A program made the position numbers and the translations under genes. A DNA stretch of 64,000 nucleotides from Cyathus striatus (taxonomy: Eukaryota > Basidiomycota > Agaricomycetes > Agaricales > Nidulariaceae): NCBI GenBank assembly GCA_025738555.1, contig JAOVFP010000019.1, positions 1,984,001 through 2,048,000 on the forward strand, in the 5' to 3' direction. A model generated the notes under the pieces. The model was not told where the DNA came from and did no database searches. It saw nothing but the letters and a program-made list of their open reading frames with translations. Shown piece after piece: positions 34,470 through 45,152 of the stretch. How positions within the stretch are numbered: the stretch's first letter is position 1; every line of letters starts with the position of its first letter.

Positions 34470-35500
34470 CCTCTATAAGAGAGTGAATTGATACGTACAG
34501 GCGATGGCGGCGCAGGACATATCGTTGAAAAAACAAACTGACAGGCTCTTTGGAGATGGTGCTAGTAATGACTCGAAAATGAGGCAGGTACTTATATCCT
34601 CCCCGGTCACTCTGTATGTTATTTTTATATGCAACCGCATTGGAACCGCACGCGAAAGTATATATGGAAACTCATAGTACTTATATCTTATCTGGATGTG
34701 CATATCAATAACATGTATCTGATGGTAAGATGATAAAGATATAAGGGATCTCACCGAATAGAAGGTGTACTGTCGCTAAATGAGTGACTATACAGTGTGA
34801 ATTTTTGAGCATTCATGAAGTATCGTAAATATGCCGGTATAAATACATATGGCTGTGGTTTGTATTTGTGTATATAAATGATTGTGTGTGACGAAACATG
34901 ATTGAAGGCTAGCTACCAAAGCAAGAAACGACCACAGACGCCAGGCTTGAAGATATATTGATAAACTAGATGAATCAACAAATTGAGCAGGAAATTAGGG
35001 AGGAAATGTGTAATAGTGGAGCACAAACGACCGAATAAATTAAGCGAGGGAGAAGGAGGGAAAGAGAATGAGAATGAAGATATAGTTCGGAAGGACACAA
35101 ATAACAAGAATAACAGCATTGGGATACACGCATACACGAAGCAGTAATAAAATGATCACCTCTAGCTGTGCATGTCAACTAGCCATATCTGAATGTAAAT
35201 TTCTCATGAGTATATTCTGATAAGATAGATATAAGGGATCTCACCTACTAATTAAAGGTCTACCGAAGCCAAATGGGCGTCTATACATGGACACGATGCA
35301 TATAATGCTGTGCTTTTATGTGGATATACATCTAATATCGTTAAGCGCTTAGTTGTGAGCTTACACACCTTAAGGTGCGTATACGGGCGTGCATAATATG
35401 GCTGTGGTCTTTACTGAAGCATATGAAAAGTACGTGTCGTTCGTCAATGTGAGATAATCTACCACGGACGAGTACTTCATTCAAGTTCGTTGTATGCCAC
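34470..35500. other. Intergenic stretch upstream of copy 2
   Basis: 34900-35170 is a purine-rich block (plus strand) resembling the long URC4 intron and 35640-36110. No supported gene. Confidence 0.4.
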
Positions 35501-35504
35501 CCTC

Positions 35505-36795
35505 ATACCTTCTCAGGCGATACATGAAATACTTCAGCTCATGGAGTAGTCTAAAACTTTATAACATCACTCGTGGATGGAAGGTAGCGTACGGTAGTAT
35601 GCTACTTCTTAAAGAAGTTCTTTTGCGCACCTGCAGGTTGTAGAGAGTATTGACAGGGATGGTTGGCTGCTGTAAAGTGTTGAATACGAATATGAGTGAG
35701 CAGAAAAGATGAAGAAATGGACAATCTGGATGCGCTGGGAAGTGGTTTGAAAGGAATGATGATGAAGGGGTGGCAGGGGAGATAGAGATGTAAATGATAC
35801 GAAGAGACAAAGAAGTGAAAAGAAAACAACAGTAAAGAAATACAACACGTCGATTGAAGACGCGAGGATACGGTGAAATATGGATCAACTGTAGTGGGAA
35901 AAGATAAAGCAAAACAAGAAGACGGATGTGTACTAGTGAGAAAGCGAAACAGATAGCAGTGAGCTGAGAGAGTATGTGAGTGGAGATGAGAAGGGACATA
36001 GCGAAAGGAGGGTCATATAGTACGAAGGAAAGGTCAAAGTTGGGAGTAAGTAGGTAAAATAAAAATGAATCAGAAGAGGGAGGATATGGATAGATGGATC
36101 TGAAGCATATAGGCACCTAGCGTAGCCGGTGTCAGGGATTTCAATTTTTCGGCTGTATCCTAGCGTTAGCACGCGTTATTCAAGGGAGAGAGGGAAGGAA
36201 AGGGCGTACCGTCAATTCGGAGTGGTTGTGCTGTGCTGTATCAGAACTAAACACTCCTTCTTCGAACATACTTACACTAGCCACACCGCCACACCCAATC
36301 CTTCACTCCTTGAGAATGTTAAGCCGGACGCTTGTTCGGTGTAGGACTAGTGTGGGCCTGCGCCGGCATCTAGAAGGACAGAGACGATTATAGTTCTAGG
36401 AGGCGTTATACTTTTTCCTCTTTGGAAATGGAGGGGGGAAGGAGGACCATGAGGAAAGAAGGGTGGATACGTGGAAGGGAGGTGTCTAGGTGTCGCCATC
36501 ATCCATGTGGAGGTATCTACATGACGCTTCTTATGTGATACTAATAGCGAAATAGGAGGATGAAACGCACCTCATCGAAATTAAATTATCATACCGTCCC
36601 TTCATATAACTCACACAATACTCTGCAACCTCATCCTCCTACTCGGGGTGATAAGTGAAGTACTGCAGCTTGTCCTGTTTGGCGAGATCGAAGACTTTGT
36701 AGCACCTCACGCGGATGGATGGGAGCGTGCATAGGCAGGTTACTTCTTCCTTTGCGGAAAGGCCTGTGGGGAGGATCGACATTGCAGGATACTTG
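35505..36795 (-). pseudogene. URC4 (DUF1688) pseudogene fragments
   Basis: Two decayed pieces. 36118-36795 follows 30540-31180: the MSLL start region (36784), the YHPE/KVFDL region (36640-36710), a diverged WKYHEKASG/SEGL region (36260-36360) and LKSLTPATLG (about 36130), with frameshifts and stops. 35505-35640 is another remnant of the N-terminal exon (CTTCTCAGGCGATACATGAA matches the YHPEKEG/LQYF region). A purine-rich block resembling the parental long intron lies between them. Not functional. Confidence 0.65.
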
Positions 36796-37056
36796 GGTGG
36801 GCGAGGCGAGGTAAGATGGTAATCGATGGAGCAGGGACAACGTACGTCACCAATACGTCACACTATTTCATTTAGGATGAGCATGTGGTTGATTGTTGGT
36901 TGTGATAACATAAACATGTGATGATATAGCCCGATAAGTTGGTTGTGATACACAAGGTTGTGGATATGTTCCGCAGAAACTGGAAAGGGGTGTGCAATGG
37001 AGTCGGTGAGACATCGTGGACCTTGAGATGAACGACTTTCGAGTCGATGAGGTGGC

Positions 37057-38073
37057 AGGACCCTGGATTATTCCCACAAAGGTTTGATACAGAATATGCG
37101 ATATTTTGGCCATAACAGGGGGACGAAAATTGATAAAAATTTCCTAAATCGTAGGTGGATGCGGTATTTAGGCTACAAATTTTGGTGTTTATAGGGGGAT
37201 ACCGTATCTAACCTCTAAAAATGGTTTTTTTTACCCTATTTCTTCTTTTTTTTTGGCATCTGTGTGATTCCGATGTTTTGTGAGCCTGTAAGAGCAATAT
37301 CCTTTTGTTCTGCAGTACCCACATATGTTTGAGTGAAAAAATAATATATATTTCAGTTATAGCTGCATTTTGTGCAAGTGTTTGGACTGAAGAAGCTGAG
37401 ATTTGGAAGAGACTGAGAAATACAGCAGAAAGAATGTGGATGGATTGTGGCACAGTTACATAGGCTGTTGGTCCGAAAATTTCATGACAAACTCGATGCT
37501 GAACAAAAGCGAGGAAAATATTCATCACACTGGCCATGGGTCCATGTTGTGGCAACCTGAAGGTGGAATTTGAAAGTTGTGATTGCTTTGATTGTTTCGA
37601 TGCGCGTAAATTAAAAGCATGCTAAGCACACCTATTCAGCTCCTTCTTACAAGCTTAGGAAGTGATGCACAAAGCGACATCAAAAGATCAACGGAACTTG
37701 AATTCGCCGTCGCATGTACATCTGAACTTACTGTGCTATGTAAGTAGATACTGATTAGTATTATTGATACAAGGACTGATAACAGCCGGATGAATGAGCT
37801 AAGACGAACAAGCAAAAGTAATAGCGCTGGTATGCCGCATCGGCAGAACTTGAGATGCGAACTGATGGGGCCATGCCGCTGTGATGTAACTGGGGGATGT
37901 GTATCTTACATGCTTGTGATGCCTCAACTACAGGGGGACTTTAAACTCAGCATCGCGGCAAAATTTTTGCCAACAACTGGGGGACGCCTGCCAGAGAGTA
38001 TCTAACCTTCTGTACTTTTCGGAAATCACAGGGGGATTCGTATCAAACCTTTGGTGGAATAATCCAGGGTCCT
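37057..38073. mobile_element. hAT-like non-autonomous element with 8-bp duplication
   Basis: Inverted ends: AGGACCCTGGATTATTCC at 37057 and its complement ending at 38073, continuing with AAAGGTTTGATAC for about 38 bases in total. GAGGTGGC flanks both sides (37049-37056 and 38074-38081). The paralogous sequence at about 31420-31445 (GAGTCGATGGGGTGGCATA) is uninterrupted, which gives the empty site and fixes the 8-bp duplication. The 1017-bp interior has GGGGGA-containing repeats near both ends and no transposase. 8-bp duplications suit hAT or KDZ/Zisupton groups. Confidence 0.8.
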
Positions 38074-38402
38074 GAGGTGGCATTTGCAAGGCGGATATCG
38101 GGCCGAGAAGATACCGACAAGCTCAACCAAACAATGTGACTCCGAATTCGTCTTAGATTCGTCCCTGCGAATTTTTCAACCATCTATCAAAATTGTCACA
38201 CCCCGGATTCGAGAATACCTAAGCACAAAGTGACAAGCAAGTGACAAGCCGCGGTTACTTACGGTGATGGGTGGGAAGTCGAAGGCTTCAATAAATCGCA
38301 ATGTATGAGTCAAAGTTATCAGTCTCACAGTGACATAAAGCGACGTTTTACTTTGATAGCAGAATGTACACGACTACAGCAGAACGATAAAAAGTCATGG
38401 CC

Positions 38403-38403
<1 letters not shown>

Positions 38404-38436
<33 letters not shown>
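38404..38436. repeat. (GTAA)8 microsatellite
   Basis: Eight tandem GTAA units, 24 bases beyond the kinase stop codon on its 3' side. Confidence 0.95.
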
Positions 38437-38459
38437 GTTTCCATCCTTGGTACCATACT

Positions 38460-40502
38460 TCACGAAATAGTATTCCCATCCGAGGAAGAATCTCCATGAG
38501 CATCGCGAAGGGAGGGCTCCCTTAATGGCGCATAGTTGCGTCTTAAGAATGGATTCCCCCCATGCCCCCTTGAAAACGATACATCAAGTGTAAGTCGAGG
38601 TACATCAGGCCGACTCCAAGCCGGATAATACGGCATATCTGACTGTAAGAAATTACTCTGGGGAGTAGGAGGTACAATAACAGGAGATGTAAGTGACATT
38701 TCTTCGTTCAGCGATTCCACGTTATGCTTGTTGATACGTAGAGGAAGGACTGGCTGGTCCACATTGTCCTCTGTCTCCGAATCCGAGTCGGAGTTTCCTG
38801 AGTAACCGAGCATGTCCGTCGTGTTAGAGTAGTCGCGGCTGATTTCAGTTTTCGAACTCGGAGTCACAGAGCCAGAATACTGAATCGGACTGCTGACGGA
38901 AAGCAGCTCAGGTACAATAAAATTTTCCAGCTGCACAGGCGGCTGACCAGCGATCTTGCTTAGATTATCTGCGTTATCCGCCGCGGTACACGAATTATCG
39001 CCCGAGTATAGATATATCTCATTCTTGGTATTTTCTTTTGAAGAGGCTTCCAAATCAGGGATTGAGCTCGTAGTCGGACTAAAATCTGATACGGGTGTCT
39101 ATATGTGGTCATGAACGAAAAGTGCCTGAAATTAGATCAAGCAAGCATGCTCACCATGATGCCAGGGTGGACTAAATTTTTTCGTTCATTCGGCAGCCAC
39201 TCCCTTATTCTAGTCTCAATAAATTCACGACGAGATATACTTCCTCGATGTGAAGATGATGACTTAGAGAGTGAAATAGGAAGAGGGGGAGAAGATATCA
39301 TTTCTACAGGAGACTCCGGCTCCTGGAAGACAGAAGGAATATTGTGCAACATCTCGTCAACTTCTTGTACCGAAGGCCGATCACTTGGTTGACCCTGCCA
39401 GCATTGACGGACAATTTCCCAAAGCTCTTGTTCCTGCGTGGTAACATATTTTCGTTCTGGGGGTGGTACTAGTGACCGATCACCCTTCAGTACATCAAAC
39501 ATCACTAGTACGCCTGTCGCATAATTCGCAAAAGGCGGTTTTCCGGTAAACATCTATAACGACATATTAACGATGCTCTGTATATAATTAGACACTACGA
39601 TACGCACCTCGTAGATCGTGCACCCCAGAGAATAGATATCAACTGGCAACTTCGTGCCCGATTCTAAAAGTAATGTAGTATCCATCATTTCCGGAGCCAA
39701 CCAGCATATAGATCCTTGCAGCACTGGCGAAGAGCTGAGCCTTTCTGATTGAGATAATATAATTGAAGAGATTCCAAAATCAGCCAAACAGCATACGTGG
39801 TCACGTGTAACCAGAACATTCGCCTGCAAGCATCGTACCCATCAGCACTGTGTAAAACGTAAAGCGATATGTAAACATTTAACACTTACTCCTTTAATAT
39901 CTTCATGCGCCACGGGTGGATTAAGTTCATGCAAATACCTAATCCCATTCACTATTTCCTGAATGGCTTTGAAGCGATCATGGTTTGGACGTCGTTCCAG
40001 AAACTGCATGATGTTGCCATTCTCCATCCAGGGTGATATTAGACAAAACCGTTTATAAAACATTCTATCATTTGCACCGAGGAAGGGAAGCACGTTGGGG
40101 TGATCCAATTGTCTCCAGACCAATGCCTCGCGAATATATTCCTATGAGGTTGAAGGTGAGGCCTGTCAACAGTATATACTTACGTTATGGACACACTTTG
40201 TGTAATTTCTCGCGGGTACCGGGAGTCGAGAACGTGCGCAACACCTTTAAGCACACCTTAGTCCCTCTAATAATACCCTCATAAATGTCCTAAATATATC
40301 CAGAATTTGTCAGCTGGATGACAACACGGGTTAAAAGACTTAATCCTACCGTAAAGTTTCCCGCTCCCGGGGAATGAACTGTGAGTTGTATATTTGATAA
40401 ATCATAAGGAATAAATAGGGCACCGTGCACTGCGATATCTGCATCTGAAAGTTTAGATGAGACTAAAATAAAATAACTGTCGTTAGTTTTCGAACTCATC
40501 AA
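38460..40502 (-). CDS. Protein kinase (Agaricomycete TKL-like), probably the C-terminal part of copy 3
   Basis: A Ser/Thr/Tyr kinase domain across several minus-strand exons. The glycine loop HSPGAGNFTDIYEG spans the 40330/40287 splice. The ATP lysine is in KVCLKVLR (about 40245), then EALVWRQLDHPNVLPFLGAN (40123 on) and the hinge CLISPWMENGNIMQFLE. The catalytic loop is VAHEDIKGANVL: Asp and Asn are kept, but the HRD Arg is Glu. Next come the metal-binding [36 protein letters not shown] (39553 side) and CWQGQPSDRPSVQEVD. A Ser-rich tail (39053-38460) follows, with SGNSDSDSETEDN and SFSRGHGGNPFLRR. The first exon is preceded by a branch point and acceptor (CTAAC..TTATTTTATTTTAG), so it is an internal exon and the gene very likely begins in copy 3. 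The alternative is a separate gene starting MMSSKTND at 40502. Confidence 0.85.
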
Positions 40503-42440
40503 GAAATATGTTGATCACCATTATGATTATATTTTGCCTTTTTTCCATTTCCTTTCGAGAATAACTGTTCATTCGATACGCTCTTTGGCCTTAAAAATAT
40601 GGCCTTCGAATCTGAGAAGGGCGTTTAACTTAAACACAAAGTATAGAAAATTGGATGAACCATTATCCACTTCTACATAGCAATATAATTCAAGTCTTCG
40701 AATGATCTCTTCAAGTTCTGGAACCGATTCCTCTCCCTGTCTCCTTTGAGTGTCTCTGCGGTAAACAAATATAATGTGCGGGGGTACCTCATCCATTAAT
40801 AGATTCCAGTCATCATGATTTACAATCGCGACACTTGCTTCCGGGACCTAATTTAAAGAAAGCATTAGCAAACTTCAACGACCAGTACAACGTGCATATT
40901 GATACTAGTACCTTTTCTAAGAGATACCATATGATAATCCGAGAAGGATGCATGGTCTATGACATTAACGCTAGTTGAAAGTTGTAATGAGCGAAGAACT
41001 CACATCTGATGGATTGGGGAAAGTGGCAGTTATCACATCGCTCTCGTTGTCGGAACCACCAGACCCATCCGTAGAATCTTTATGACCTGCACTACGGCTG
41101 CCCAAAAAACGAGAAGACCCTCCGAAGGGAATATATTTGGTACGTGGAATGATTTCTTTAGCATTCAGGGTTATGTTTCGTTTAACGCTTACACTAGATT
41201 TCATCGAGAACACTTTCGTCCATCGATTTTCACCGAGTGCGATACAGAAGGTACGAACAAAAACCGTTTGGTTCCTCAGTTGGGTAACAGGTTTTGGTCC
41301 ATACATAACTTGTGCTGGCCCGGATTGGTTCCAATGGTAAGTATATGTGTCCCCGTGGGTTCCTTTATTTTGAACCTGGGTAGTTGCACTGAGTCGAAGG
41401 TCAATCAAACTAGATGTAGAGGGGCTACTGTGAGAAAAAGCGCCTAGTGCCCAAGACGTGCAATTGTCATGCCCGGTAACAAGATGTAAAGATCCATTCA
41501 CCGCGTCTCGCCCTCGAGTTACATTGGCATAGTGGTACCACGATTTGGCGTTTTGACTGGTATAGGTTCGGAAGTTTCCTAGATTACGAAGGTCCTCACT
41601 GTATGAACCTTCTGGTAGAATAAGAACAGCTCCTTCGTGGTGTGCACACGTAAAGTTATACTCGCTTGCCACCCCGAGACTGCGATGAGCAGTACGATGA
41701 ATACTTACCAAGCTTCATAATTCAAACACTTACGGAGGCAATGATTGACTTCCTACGTTTCCATTCATGTTCTTACTCATCAAGAAAGCACCTTGGGAGT
41801 GCTTCTCGTTGATTTCAATATCTAATGGGTCCGGCGTTGCAATTGGTATGAATCCCTCTGGGACACTATTTCTGTTCACAGGATGATTGGCTGGGAGACA
41901 AATATTGAAGAGAAAGTCAAAACGTCCTTCGGAGGTGATTATCCCAACGTCTCCAATACGAATTCCTTTCTCTACGTACTCTGGGGGAAGATTTGTACTA
42001 GGAGTTGGGCTCCACAACGCATATCCGTAGCCCTTTACCCACAACAGACGAGGATATATCTCGCTGTCTTTCTCTTCTGCTGGTTGAGAGTTAGATCGAG
42101 ATCCTAGTGAAGAGATATTCTTTTCAAGTCAATACAATTATTAATAAAGGTAAATCATAGCATACCGCAGGAGATGGATGCGTCAACAATGGTGGATCTA
42201 GCGCAAATTAGAATGAATCAGTCATGGCCTTAGGGGAAATATAGTTGGGATACTTACGATTGGTGTGTTGAATCAAGTCTCGTGCCACACTAAGATATTG
42301 TCCTCCGTGAGTGGTGACCCCGCTTGATCCGTTCAACATGCTAGATGTCCTATAGCATGTATGTATATCACCATAGTTGTTCCATCGTGAAAAAAATAAT
42401 TACATATGATTGCCCATATGTCCTGGGATAATAGGCTCTG
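40498..42440 (-). CDS. Expanded family copy 3 (unknown function), likely fused to the kinase
   Basis: A minus-strand paralogue with the N-terminal motif MLNGSSGVTTHGGQYLSVAR (about 42335-42280) and LWVKGYGYALW with KGIRIGDVGIITSEGRFDFL (42044-41910). The main exon (41690-41010) has SEYNFTCAHHEGAVLILPEG, WYHYANVTRGRDAVNGSLHL, NQSGPAQVMYGPKP and FVRTFCIALGENRW. Then follow a short MHPSRIIIWYLLEK exon, VPEASVAIVNHDDWNLLMDE (about 40850-40790) and ELEEIIRRLELYCYVEVDNG. The last family exon SKAIFLRPKSVSNEQLFSKG reaches about 40513. A donor there (AATG/GTGATC) in the right phase leads to the kinase acceptor 54 bases on. If that intron is not used, the frame stops at about 40498. The start codon is uncertain, near or beyond 42440. 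Confidence 0.7.
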
Positions 42441-42444
42441 GAAT

Positions 42445-43640
42445 TGCTTATGGAAAATCAGACTCGAAGATCAGTGAGAGTTGATGTGATGAATGCACTA
42501 TGTACACACCGACGCTGGCCATTTGGGACGTTAGGTCGCACGGAAGAAATATTAAAAATAAAGTTGTGTGGGGCGATACGTTCCGAGCAGCGGCGCCTTT
42601 ACTTATGCGTAATATCGACAGTTGGGCAGAGATACTTATACCCCAAAAGATGTGTGAGGCTATGCACTACCAGCAGTGGCTAGTGTGCTTTACGGGCAAC
42701 ATCGACATGATTTTTGACAACATCGCACGAGGCAAGCTAGTTCATGCGTTCATGGTTGATATTTGTACACACCATGCCGAAGGTGTGCTTTGATTCGCGT
42801 GTTTTTCTCGTGTTCTTACCAAATGTTGGTTAGACGCTAGTCCATGAATAGCTTATGCGCTCTCGTTAATGTTAATCAGTGCATACGTTCCATTCACGAC
42901 GAACTAAAGATCTGCGAGGGATTGGTTTAGAGTCCATTGAGTCGCTTTATCCTGTAGTTAGTTGGCCGTGCTGATAAATGTCTATGTCAAAAAGTTGAGA
43001 AATACGATGTGCTGGGTGGACCGTAATACATCACACTAGTTTGTTTGAATATAGACGCTCGCTCTAGGCCATTAGAAACACGCGGTTTGCGTGTGGTTCG
43101 ATAAGATGTGTAATCATTGGAAAGGACGTAGATATCGGAAATGAACGTTGGAAGTAGTGAATTGGGAGTTGCGTTGTAAATGGCATCTTGTCGAGGTAAA
43201 TATTGGGGGTCAACATTGATATCTGAGAGAGGAAAGGCGCTGTTGAGGTGACGAATGCTATTTTGCGAGTCGTGTCGGTATCGATTCGAAACTCCAGCAA
43301 CTCCCGATGACCTCCGCACCCATTATATGTTTTCACCCTATTACGTTCCAAATACGAATAAGTCAACCACTGTGTGAGGATTTGAAACGAATCTATTCAG
43401 GTGCATTCGCGAATTGATGGGGAGCCACGCGTTACATATAACCTGAGAGGATGCATTAATGAGCGCGGTGAGGAGTGACGTGAACATAGAAGCATACTAG
43501 GATATGAAGACGAGAGCAAGTTGAGGGATGGGGTGTGAGGAAGCGGAGTTTAGAGCCTGTCACACCAGTGGTCGTTTGGGTGGATGTAAGTCAGGTGAAG
43601 TGCATTGGTACGAGTAGGAGAGTGGGGATGAAAGGATAAA
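42445..43640. other. Intergenic stretch upstream of copy 3
   Basis: A 97-codon plus-strand frame (42500-42793) is the only notable ORF and is not supported by homology I recognise. No repeat or RNA gene seen. Confidence 0.35.
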
Positions 43641-43644
43641 AGGA

Positions 43645-44140
43645 TTGAACGCACCTCGTTGAATGATTGAAATCTTTATACCACCGCTCAAAGCCTCATA
43701 TACCTAGCACGTACTCTTCCTTCTCTTTCTGGGTGGTAACTGGGGCGGTGAAGTACTGCAACATCTCTGGCTCCTTCGTGGGGTCAAAGAGGTTGCTTCT
43801 TTTGGAGAATTGAGAGGAGGCCTGTTGGGAGGAGCGATATTGCTATGTACTGGATAGATTTTTTCGAACTACTTGTTGGGTTGGTATGTTGGAACTTAGG
43901 GGATATTGGGAGATGGGAAAGGAAAGGATGGTTGGGGGACTGGATGCTTCACCGTGACACTACTTCATTCGACAAGAACATGTGGTTGGCCGTGACAAGC
44001 TGAGTGCGTTGTGATATGGGTAGATTATGGGATAAGTTGCGTGAAATATATACACAGAAACGCGTTTGTGGAGACATGGTACCGGTGGGCGTTGAGATGA
44101 ATATGTAACATGGAGTCGATGAGCTGGCATTTCAATTTGC
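43645..44140 (-). pseudogene. URC4 (DUF1688) 5' fragment with promoter remnant
   Basis: On the minus strand, MSLLPTGL-like sequence (about 43845), the LQYFT and YHPE region (about 43760-43720) and the following exon edge can be aligned to the first URC4 exon. Gaps and stops break the frame. 43950-44140 matches the URC4 upstream region, including one GATAAG and the GAGTCGATGAGCTGGCATTT stretch that matches the hAT target site. Confidence 0.55.
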
Positions 44141-44144
44141 GCAG

Positions 44145-45070
44145 CTCCGACCTTCGGCTCTACGGCTGTAAGGCCTCGGCCTTGTAGCTGCATTAAGCGC
44201 GTATTACCAATCGTGGTTAGATAATAGGGAGACTAAGCGACGCTTACATAACTGTCTTGACTCTTGACTCCTACTTGTTCCCGTCAGTGTAACAGGATCT
44301 TACCTCGTCAAGAAGCCCAGCATTCACCCCCCCACTACTTTTATCGATTCACAGAACCACCTTTGTTATACACATGTACGTCATTGACTTAAATTCACGT
44401 CGGAGAAATGCTACGTAGCATGAGACGTGCTGGACCCTGGTGGAGAGGAAGAATCTGTATGCGGCCCGGAGCCTCAAATCAAACTGGTAGTACGTTCTTC
44501 TTGCTGCATCATTTCCTCCTATGTTCATCGATCATCTTTTCATTGTATTCCCTTCTTGTAATTGTGAGTACTTATTTCTATCCCCGGGACGCAATGGCAA
44601 CATCTTCCACTGATTGCAAATACCCCATACATGACTCATCCTCACATTCCTTGCCTTTCCTCTTCTCTTTCACCCATTTCTCACCATCCATTCTCTTATT
44701 GGAAATTACTATCTTTTTTGCATCTCTTACTCATCAGAACACATACAACAGCCATATATATACCACACTTGACGCTTGACGTTGCACTTCTACTCTCACG
44801 TCATATTCACTTTCTTTCCCTATTGGAATTCACGATTTCGTTATACCTGCTTCCGTCTGTACGCCTACCTCCCCTTATAGCTTGATATAACCTCTCCCAT
44901 ACTCTACATTTGGTCCTCTCCCCCAGTTGAAGGGATGGAAAACACGAAAATCAGCTAAACCTTATTCTCGTATCTGTTCTTGTTGATGTACGCAATATAG
45001 AACTTGACATCCCCTGACATCCTCCAAGTTTAGATACTGTGTCTCTAACATCCCCCAAATTAATTATATC
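44145..45070. other. Intergenic stretch, pyrimidine-rich
   Basis: 44480-44880 is pyrimidine-rich on the plus strand and gives low-complexity open frames that I reject. No supported gene. Confidence 0.35.
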
Positions 45071-45103
45071 ATAATGCCGTTTAACGTCCAGGCGTTATAT
45101 AAG
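45071..45103 (+). promoter_or_regulatory. Conserved promoter block of family copy 4
   Basis: TTAACGTCCAGGC (45081-45093) then TATATAAG (45096-45103), about 50-70 bases before ATG 45153. Same arrangement as copies 1 and 5. Confidence 0.55.
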
Positions 45104-45152
45104 TATGTACCTTCTTATCGACCCCTGCATCACATTTTGTGCACACCTCCAA

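Noticed and set aside
42500..42793. 97-codon plus-strand frame (MYTPTLAIWDVRSHG)
   Set aside because: It reads somewhat like protein, but no family, intron partner or neighbouring signal supports it; a frame this long is plausible by chance.
44140..44200. CTACGGCTGTAAGGCC hairpin considered as a tRNA
   Set aside because: No D- or T-arm and no B box; only a local hairpin of GGCC-type repeats.
44408..44885. Overlapping Ser/Leu/His-rich frames
   Set aside because: Pyrimidine-rich intergenic sequence similar in type to the URC4 intron; no homology recognised.
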